A program made the translations under genes and the position numbers. Under the pieces are notes generated by a model. That model was given only the letters and a program-made list of their open reading frames with translations, did not search any database and was not told where the DNA came from. From Firmicutes bacterium UBA3553 (GTDB lineage: Bacteria > Bacillota > Clostridia > Tissierellales > Sedimentibacteraceae): a DNA stretch of 64,000 nt. The DNA is taken from the NCBI GenBank assembly GCA_002381185.1, contig DFOA01000057.1:1-64000 (forward strand). The letters run 5' to 3'. Positions 58,793 through 64,000 of the stretch are shown in pieces; position 1 is the first letter of the stretch; each line of letters begins with the position of its first letter.

Positions 58793-59663
58793 TGTTTTGC
58801 TCCATCTCCCATTCTAGTATTTTATGAAATAACAATGCGTCATAATCCTCCTTCTGGCTTATTTTCTTTGGGCTTATTCCAATAACCGCATCAGCTGTGG
58901 GTATGCTTGTGAACTTTCCCTTAATTTCAATGTTATCAGGGGTAACAACAACCATCATTTCACCTTTAGAGCTGATTGTGTTATATCTGATTATCTTTAG
59001 ATTATAATTACTATTCTCGGTTAGTAAGCTTTCATAATTGCTTTCTTTATTGCTGTAAAATTTTAAGATACTGCTGTATAATTCCTTATCTAAAATATTT
59101 CTCAGACTTTCAATGCTCACTACTATTACAGGTTTTCCTGTCATGGGATCGGTAAGTTCATTTCCCGTATCAATAAATGCTTTCAGTGTACCGTTCAAAT
59201 TTCCCATGCTGATTGTTACATTTCTCATGTAATTGCTTTTATCTATCCTTGCTCTTATCTCCTTAAAAAAGAAATGCAACCCTGTGTATCCCAGAAAAAA
59301 GGATAATACAATTGCATTTACCGTTAACCTGTCATACGTCAAGTAATATAATGCAGTTATAATCCCGACCATTATCAATGATGTCATGTAAAAGCACAGT
59401 ATAACTCTTATATTTGCAATAATTCCTTTTGTATCATAAGCGATCATTATCATTAAAACAGAGACGCTTAATTTAACTATAAAATACATCATGAAATCCT
59501 TGCCTATATATGCTGTCAATATTACATAAATGGCTCCAATCAGCGAGGCAGCCATAAGCCTTTTGTACACAATGACTCTTTTAATAAGCTTACCTGTAAT
59601 AAACAGAAGTATAAAATCAATTAAGAAATTTTCAGCGAAGACATATTCAATATAATAAACCAT
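58770..59663 (-). CDS. spoIIGA: Sigma-E processing peptidase SpoIIGA
   Basis: 297-residue membrane aspartic protease. Five membrane segments fill residues 1-135; the catalytic Asp165 is in [12 protein letters not shown] use the ATG at 59663 with GAGGTGGAG just upstream; the longer frame lacks support. It overlaps sigE by 23 bases, as in the spoIIG operon. Confidence 0.94.
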   Translation of the reverse strand: MVYYIEYVFAENFLIDFILLFITGKLIKRVIVYKRLMAASLIGAIYVILTAYIGKDFMMYFIVKLSVSVLMIMIAYDTKGIIANIRVILCFYMTSLIMVGIITALYYLTYDRLTVNAIVLSFFLGYTGLHFFFKEIRARIDKSNYMRNVTISMGNLNGTLKAFIDTGNELTDPMTGKPVIVVSIESLRNILDKELYSSILKFYSNKESNYESLLTENSNYNLKIIRYNTISSKGEMMVVVTPDNIEIKGKFTSIPTADAVIGISPKKISQKEDYDALLFHKILEWEMEQNNELVKSC

Positions 59664-59706
59664 CTCCACCTCGCATAGTAATAGTAGTACGTTTAGTGCC
59701 CCTAAT

Positions 59707-59748
59707 AAGTTCACGCAAACAAATCATTTCTATGTCTTACGTGAACTT
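59707..59748 (-). other. Hairpin in the spoIIGA leader
   Basis: Perfect 9-bp inverted repeat AAGTTCACG / CGTGAACTT separated by 24 bases, about 45 bases upstream of spoIIGA. Without a T run it is not a terminator; it may be an operator or a leader structure. Confidence 0.45.
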
Positions 59749-59852
59749 AAAGTTATCTTTGTCTGTAATACAGGCGAGAGAGGATACGCCAGTTTTAAGC
59801 TTCGATATGGGCCCGGCAATACTGCCTGTTTATTTCAGCAATTATGTTATTC

Positions 59853-59885
59853 ATTATAAAGTACGAAATAAAAATATTTTGTCAT
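59853..59885 (-). promoter_or_regulatory. Possible spoIIG promoter with extended spacing
   Basis: ATGACA (59880-59885) and TATAAT (59853-59858) lie 21 bp apart. The B. subtilis spoIIG promoter is unusual for a 22-bp spacing that needs Spo0A; this looks like the same design, though no perfect Spo0A box is seen. Confidence 0.5.
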
Positions 59886-59901
59886 AACCTGTCTCCAAAA
59901 A

Positions 59902-59939
59902 TAAAAAAAAATACATGGCTGATGAATATAGCCATGCAT
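59902..59939 (-). terminator. Terminator of the rubredoxin-oxidoreductase gene
   Basis: ATGCATGGC / GCCATGTAT stem with one G-U pair and a run of nine T residues on the minus strand. Confidence 0.85.
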
Positions 59940-59962
59940 TTTTATATAGTAAAAATATAAAA

Positions 59963-61309
59963 TTATGATTTGATTTTTTCTATCATTTCCTCCATATTTT
60001 TTCTTTTTTTAAATCCTTCAGTTAAAGCTGCTGTTTTAACTGTGTCTCCCATGAGTATACCTCCTGATAATATGCTGTCTTTAAAATACAATTTCTTGAA
60101 GTTCTTTCCGTCAAAGTCCTTATAGATTTCATATTTTACGCTCGGATCAGAGCCAACATCACCAATTGAAAATACTTTTGAGCCGAATGCATTTAACGTG
60201 GTGGAAGGTATAATTGTTTCATAAACATAGCTGCCGCCAGCCGAATTAATTCCTGCGGCCTTGCCTTGTTCAATAGCCTCGCTCCACAGAGCATAGTTTA
60301 TTCCGTTGTACTCAGCACAGTCACCGCAGGCATAAACATCAGGAGCTGATGTTTCCATTTTATTGTTTACAACAATGGCTCTTTTAATTTCAATGCCGCA
60401 TCCCTCTGCAATGCTGCTGTTTGCTTTGACCCCAGTTGAAACTACTACTAGATCCGCATCCACAGTTTCACCGTTATCAAGAAGAATTCCCTTTACTTTT
60501 TCATCTCCAACGATTTCTTTTGTTCCTACGCTCTTTTTAAACGTAACCTCTGCTTTTCTTACTATTTCTTCTAATACTTCAGATGCATCCTCATCCAGCT
60601 GCCTCGGAAGAATTCTGTCCGCCATTTCGATAACAGTTACCTTAAGCCCAAGATTCTTAAGCTCATTTGCAGCTTCCAGTCCCAAGACTCCTCCTCCGAT
60701 AACTGCTGCAGTCTTCTTGTTCTTTGCATACTCTTTTATTGCCCTGCCATCACTTGCATATCTTAAGGTGAAAACACCTTCTTTTTCTCTGCCTGGGAAT
60801 GGTGGAACAAATACCTCAGCACCTGAAGCAATTATAAGTTTTGTATATTCTAATTCTTCACCATTTTCTAATAGAACCTTCCTGCCATCAGTATCTATTT
60901 TAGTAACAAGTTTATTTAACAGAAGATTAACATTGTTTTCTTCAAACCATTTATCGTTTTTTATTGTCATTGATTCAATTGTAATATCTTCGTTGCTGAG
61001 CATCTTGGAGAGCTGCGGTCTGTAATATCCCTTTACGTCTTCTTTTGAAATTATAGTTATATCACTTGTTTTATCTCTTTTTCTTATTTCAACAGCAGCA
61101 CTCATACCTGCACCGCTTGCCCCTATAATAACTATTTTTTCTTTTTCGTTTGACGTTTCGCTGGTTTCTTCGCTTTTCACCTTCACAAAATATTCAGGGC
61201 CAACACCGCATACCGGACACTTATTGGGAGGCTCAGTACCCTCCACTATTTCTCCGCACACAGTACATTCCCATTTATATGTTTTCATTTCTTCATTGAT
61301 TGATTTCAT
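59963..61309 (-). CDS. Rubredoxin-domain FAD-dependent NAD(P)H oxidoreductase
   Basis: 448 residues. An N-terminal rubredoxin-like domain (residues 8-45) has CTVCG and CPVCG iron ligands. A pyridine nucleotide-disulfide oxidoreductase follows, with FAD motif IIGASGAGMSAA, NAD motif AVIGGGVLGLEAA and FAD motif VYACGDCAEYNG. Such fusions transfer electrons from NADH to rubredoxin-linked oxygen or peroxide reduction in anaerobes. I use the ATG at 61309 with GGAGG 5 bases upstream. It has no operon partner. GATAAT repeats lie 60-80 bases upstream. Confidence 0.9.
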   Translation of the reverse strand: MKSINEEMKTYKWECTVCGEIVEGTEPPNKCPVCGVGPEYFVKVKSEETSETSNEKEKIVIIGASGAGMSAAVEIRKRDKTSDITIISKEDVKGYYRPQLSKMLSNEDITIESMTIKNDKWFEENNVNLLLNKLVTKIDTDGRKVLLENGEELEYTKLIIASGAEVFVPPFPGREKEGVFTLRYASDGRAIKEYAKNKKTAAVIGGGVLGLEAANELKNLGLKVTVIEMADRILPRQLDEDASEVLEEIVRKAEVTFKKSVGTKEIVGDEKVKGILLDNGETVDADLVVVSTGVKANSSIAEGCGIEIKRAIVVNNKMETSAPDVYACGDCAEYNGINYALWSEAIEQGKAAGINSAGGSYVYETIIPSTTLNAFGSKVFSIGDVGSDPSVKYEIYKDFDGKNFKKLYFKDSILSGGILMGDTVKTAALTEGFKKRKNMEEMIEKIKS

Positions 61310-61546
61310 TACATCCTCCACAAATTTAATCTGACAAACTAAGTTATACCCTTTTTGGGGAATATTAAACGATAATAATGATAATATATCTTCATATATC
61401 TACTATATGATGAATTCATCCTGTTATTTATAAAGTTGGGTATGAAAAGTGTGATATGTATACATTTTATTGAACGAAAAAGTGTCAGCAAACTGCTCTT
61501 TTTCCTAAAGTATTAATAAGAAAAAATCAAGGAGACATTCTTATCC

Positions 61547-61801
61547 CTATTGCAAGGAATTGTAAATGTCTCCCCTGTTCCCTATATTCATAATTAATAT
61601 TACCAATTTATTATTATCCATAGAATATATAATCCTATAATCTCCAACTCTTAATCTATATAAACCGTTTAGTCCTGTCAGCCTTTTTATATCTCCGTTA
61701 GGTATCCTGTATATGGCCTTCAATATTCTTTTCTGTTGTTCCGGATTTTGTTTTCCAATAAATTTTCTTGCTTTATTTTTTATTTCAATTCTGTAATTCA
61801 T
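61547..61801 (-). CDS. RelE/ParE-family toxin
   Basis: 84-residue toxin (from MNYRIEIKNKARKFI). The core LNGLYRLRVGDYRIIYSMD is the RelE/ParE signature; relatives either cleave mRNA on the ribosome or poison gyrase. I use the ATG at 61801, inside the end of the antitoxin gene (17-base overlap), which couples translation. Confidence 0.88.
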   Translation of the reverse strand: MNYRIEIKNKARKFIGKQNPEQQKRILKAIYRIPNGDIKRLTGLNGLYRLRVGDYRIIYSMDNNKLVILIMNIGNRGDIYNSLQ

Positions 61802-62018
61802 CTGCTTTAAATCCAAGCTCTTCTGCAAATTTTTCTAAAGGCATCGAGTCTTCATTATCTTCTTCAGATTCTTTAATCAAAAACATATCAAATTCATCCG
61901 GCTCTTCATCCAATATGCTTATGCCTTTAATTCCTTCTATTATGCTTATAATGTACGCTACTTGGTCTTCCGGCAATGCATCAATCAATCTGTGTGCTTT
62001 CTTTTTTATATTTAACAT
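61785..62018 (-). CDS. Antitoxin of the RelE/ParE pair
   Basis: 77-residue acidic protein (MLNIKKKAHRLIDALPEDQVAYI) whose C-terminal half (DEEPDEFDMFLIKESEEDNEDS) would wrap the toxin. I use the ATG at 62018 with GGAAGGTG upstream. No clear DNA-binding fold is seen. The toxin start lies within its last codons. Confidence 0.85.
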   Translation of the reverse strand: MLNIKKKAHRLIDALPEDQVAYIISIIEGIKGISILDEEPDEFDMFLIKESEEDNEDSMPLEKFAEELGFKADELQN

Positions 62019-62084
62019 TAAAATCACCTTCCAGTTTAATGACTTTTATATCAGTGAAAGGCATGAAGCTTCCTTTCAACTATA

Positions 62085-62113
62085 AGTATAACTTATTTAA
62101 ATTATTTTAACAA
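62085..62113 (-). promoter_or_regulatory. Promoter of the toxin-antitoxin operon
   Basis: TTGTTA (62108-62113), 17 bp and TATACT (62085-62090). A GAAAGG/CCTTTC inverted repeat (about 62055-62077) just downstream may be the autoregulatory operator. Confidence 0.65.
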
Positions 62114-62165
62114 CTTATTTGCAAACTATTTCTTTCACACATTTCAGACACCATTTGATTATAGT

Positions 62166-62195
62166 AAAAAGCGGAGCATTTAAGCCCCGCTTTTT
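62166..62195 (-). terminator. Terminator of the SLH protein gene
   Basis: AAAAAGCGGGGC / GCTCCGCTTTTT stem with one G-U pair and a 6-base loop. Confidence 0.8.
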
Positions 62196-62208
62196 GCAAT
62201 TATTCATC

Positions 62209-64000
62209 TTACGGCCATACTTTATTGGCTTTCATTCCTGTCCAGAGTTCATCTCCGTCTTCCTCGTACATATAATCGTGACTGTTTGTTGCTTCCATTA
62301 CAGCTTCATAATACCAATCATCACTTGTAATATCAGGCCAGAACATTGCATCCGGATGTATGTTTTCTTCAGGAACCGATCTCTCAAGTACATTGTTAAT
62401 CAATGTCATGGCTTCAGCTCTTGTGATATCTTGTTCAGGTTTAAATGTTAAATCTGGGTAACCTTTAATCCATCCCTTGATTTCTGAAGAAGTTATATAC
62501 ATCTCTGCCCAATGGCCAGATATATCTGTGAATTTCGTTGTATTTTGCAGCTCGAGTTTATCGAACTTAGCTGCGATAGTTGCAAATTCTGCTCTTGATA
62601 TAGGATCTGACGGTCTGAATGTTCCGTCCGGATATCCTTTCAGTATGCCTGCATTGTATAATGTTGAAATAGCTCTGTTGGACCAGCCGTGTCCTTCCAA
62701 ATCCGTAAACGGATTCACATCGCTTAAGAATGCATTTCTGCTTTCATCAGTCAACAGCCTGTAGAAAATCATCGCCACTTCTTCTCTTGTTATATTATTT
62801 AGAGGTCTAACGTCTCCCTCAGGATAACCTATAATATATGCAAAGTGGTCATCTTTCTCAAGTTCGGCCAATGGTATTTCAGGTTCTGTAATGGTTGTTG
62901 GTGGATTACCTCCTCCGCCAGGATTTCCGCCACCACCCGGGTTTCCACCGCCGCCTGGTTCTGTTATGGTAAGTGTACCGGGAACTAATGTAATGCTATA
63001 ATTATGTGTCACATCCACTTCTCCAGCACCTACAATCATAGATCCGCCTGTAAATGTAACCGGATATGCTCCCACATTTGTTCCCCTACCACTAGCTTCG
63101 ATGCCTCTTAATTCATGACCTGATAGCAGACCAACTGGGTTTTGATAGCCCGTTACTATTCTTTCAGAGCCATTATATTCAAAACTTCTGCTGTTTGCTG
63201 TTATAGTTACTCGTTTCGGAGTTATAGTTACATAACCATAGCCCATTCTTTCTCCATTTTCAGAATTTGTTACCTTGACATATACGATCTGTTTTTCTCC
63301 GACATCTCTAAATCCAAAATAATCATACCAATCCTTACCATTATTACTGTATTTAACAGTATCTCCTTCTAACAGATTTCCTACTGTTACACTATGAGTT
63401 TCACCATCATATACACCTGTATAATCAGTGATACTTAAATCCTCCATGTTCTTAACTAAGTCATAATACAGTTTTATGGTTGTTGTATAAGTTATAGCTG
63501 AACCAGTTATTCCTGAGCCTGTTATGCTTGCCCCGGTTGTGACAGGATTTCTATTTGTATCAACAATAGTCTTATCAGAGTTATAAGTGTATCCCTCAAC
63601 ATTGTGAAGCTGTACAAAATTCTGAACAGTTATAGTATCTTCACCTAATACCGATTTAACTTCATCAGCAGTTGCAAATCCACTTCCTTCAGGAAGTCTG
63701 TAGCGGGTTTCATAAATATCAGAATTTTCTTCAGTCTGGTATTTCCAGTATACTATATAGTAATCCGAATCTTTGACAGAAGGATCTTTCTTGAAATTAG
63801 CTTTATATGTTGCTGACACATTCAACCCAGCTATTTTTCCAGGTACAAATGTTACATCTTTGCTTACTTCTACTCCATCCTTAGTCCAGTTTACAAAGTA
63901 GTATCCCGTATCAGCAGTTGCTGTTGAACCCTTTGATGTTCCTGTTGCAGGCGCTAAAGTTTCACTTTCTCTGCTCACTGTGCCGCCTATTCCTGCTATA
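62209..64000 (-). CDS. S-layer homology domain surface protein (5' end outside window)
   Basis: At least 597 residues, open to the window edge, so the start is missing. From the N-terminal side: the end of an InlB/bacterial-repeat-like unit (YYFVNWTKDGVEV), a region of about 120 residues, two MBG/Ig-like beta units (GVYDGETHSVTVGNL and FEYNGSERIVTGYQN), a flexible GGGGNP repeat linker, and three SLH domains at the C-terminus (YIIGYPEGDVRPLNNITREE; ILKGYPDGTFRPSDPISRAE; WIKGYPDLTFKPEQDITRAE). SLH domains anchor proteins to pyruvylated wall polymers. It is probably an adhesin or S-layer-associated protein. Confidence 0.9.
   Translation of the reverse strand, partial: IAGIGGTVSRESETLAPATGTSKGSTATADTGYYFVNWTKDGVEVSKDVTFVPGKIAGLNVSATYKANFKKDPSVKDSDYYIVYWKYQTEENSDIYETRYRLPEGSGFATADEVKSVLGEDTITVQNFVQLHNVEGYTYNSDKTIVDTNRNPVTTGASITGSGITGSAITYTTTIKLYYDLVKNMEDLSITDYTGVYDGETHSVTVGNLLEGDTVKYSNNGKDWYDYFGFRDVGEKQIVYVKVTNSENGERMGYGYVTITPKRVTITANSRSFEYNGSERIVTGYQNPVGLLSGHELRGIEASGRGTNVGAYPVTFTGGSMIVGAGEVDVTHNYSITLVPGTLTITEPGGGGNPGGGGNPGGGGNPPTTITEPEIPLAELEKDDHFAYIIGYPEGDVRPLNNITREEVAMIFYRLLTDESRNAFLSDVNPFTDLEGHGWSNRAISTLYNAGILKGYPDGTFRPSDPISRAEFATIAAKFDKLELQNTTKFTDISGHWAEMYITSSEIKGWIKGYPDLTFKPEQDITRAEAMTLINNVLERSVPEENIHPDAMFWPDITSDDWYYEAVMEATNSHDYMYEEDGDELWTGMKANKVWP

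Overview
The window is a 64 kb piece of a low-GC Gram-positive, endospore-forming genome, most likely an anaerobic member of the Clostridia. The reasons are the gene order of the ribosomal supercluster, the spoIIGA-sigE-sigG cluster, strong AGGAGG-type ribosome binding sites, a C-X2-C type S14, an S-layer (SLH) protein and a rubredoxin-linked oxidoreductase. A Tissierellia/Sedimentibacter-like source is a guess. Nearly every gene lies on the minus strand, so transcription runs from high to low coordinates.

Layout in transcription order: 64.0-59.9 kb holds an SLH-domain surface protein (5' end outside the window), a RelE/ParE-type toxin-antitoxin pair and a rubredoxin-FAD oxidoreductase. 59.7-56.7 kb is the sporulation cluster spoIIGA-sigE-sigG plus a YlmC/YmxH-like gene. 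56.6-51.1 kb has dxr (plus strand), thrC-thrB, an ACT-domain gene and a patatin-like lipase. 51.0-49.6 kb is a secreted SH3b/amidase (plus strand). 49.5-45.6 kb is cysS-mrnC-rlmB-rae1-sigH. 45.5-40.5 kb is tRNA-Thr-tuf, rpmG-secE-nusG, rplK-rplA and rplJ-rplL. 40.1-32.7 kb is rpoB-rpoC. 32.5-27.7 kb is the str operon (L7Ae-like gene, rpsL, rpsG, fusA, second tuf). 27.4-23.9 kb is an accessory pair, an AgcS amino-acid:cation symporter and a sigma-54 activator. 23.6-8.1 kb is the S10-spc-alpha superoperon from rpsJ to rplQ. 7.8-4.4 kb is an agr quorum-sensing locus. 4.3-0 kb is ecfA1-ecfA2-ecfT-truA followed by rplM-rpsI.

Most of the window is conserved housekeeping. The interesting material sits at junctions where accessory modules interrupt the usual order. 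The headline is the agr-like locus between rplQ and the ecf operon: agrA-agrC with one promoter, agrD-agrB with a second, and a third promoter that drives an apparently non-coding RNA of about 155 nt ending at its own terminator. The agrD and small-RNA promoters share the same upstream double box (direct repeats 21 bp apart, as for LytTR regulators) and the same spacing to a -35/-10 pair. This is the logic of staphylococcal P2/P3 and RNAIII, but the RNA is small and not recognisable by sequence. agrD (45 codons, GTG start, overlapping agrB) encodes a cyclic-peptide precursor with a predicted Cys-Ile-Leu-Leu-Tyr thiolactone ring.

Other signals: a well-matched sigma-54 promoter with an upstream palindrome in front of agcS; 11-bp-period repeats at gene 3' ends, often around terminators; GGGGAC palindromic repeats; structured spacers inside ribosomal operons; a structured leader before the L7Ae-like gene; and a promoter followed at once by a terminator upstream of rpmG.
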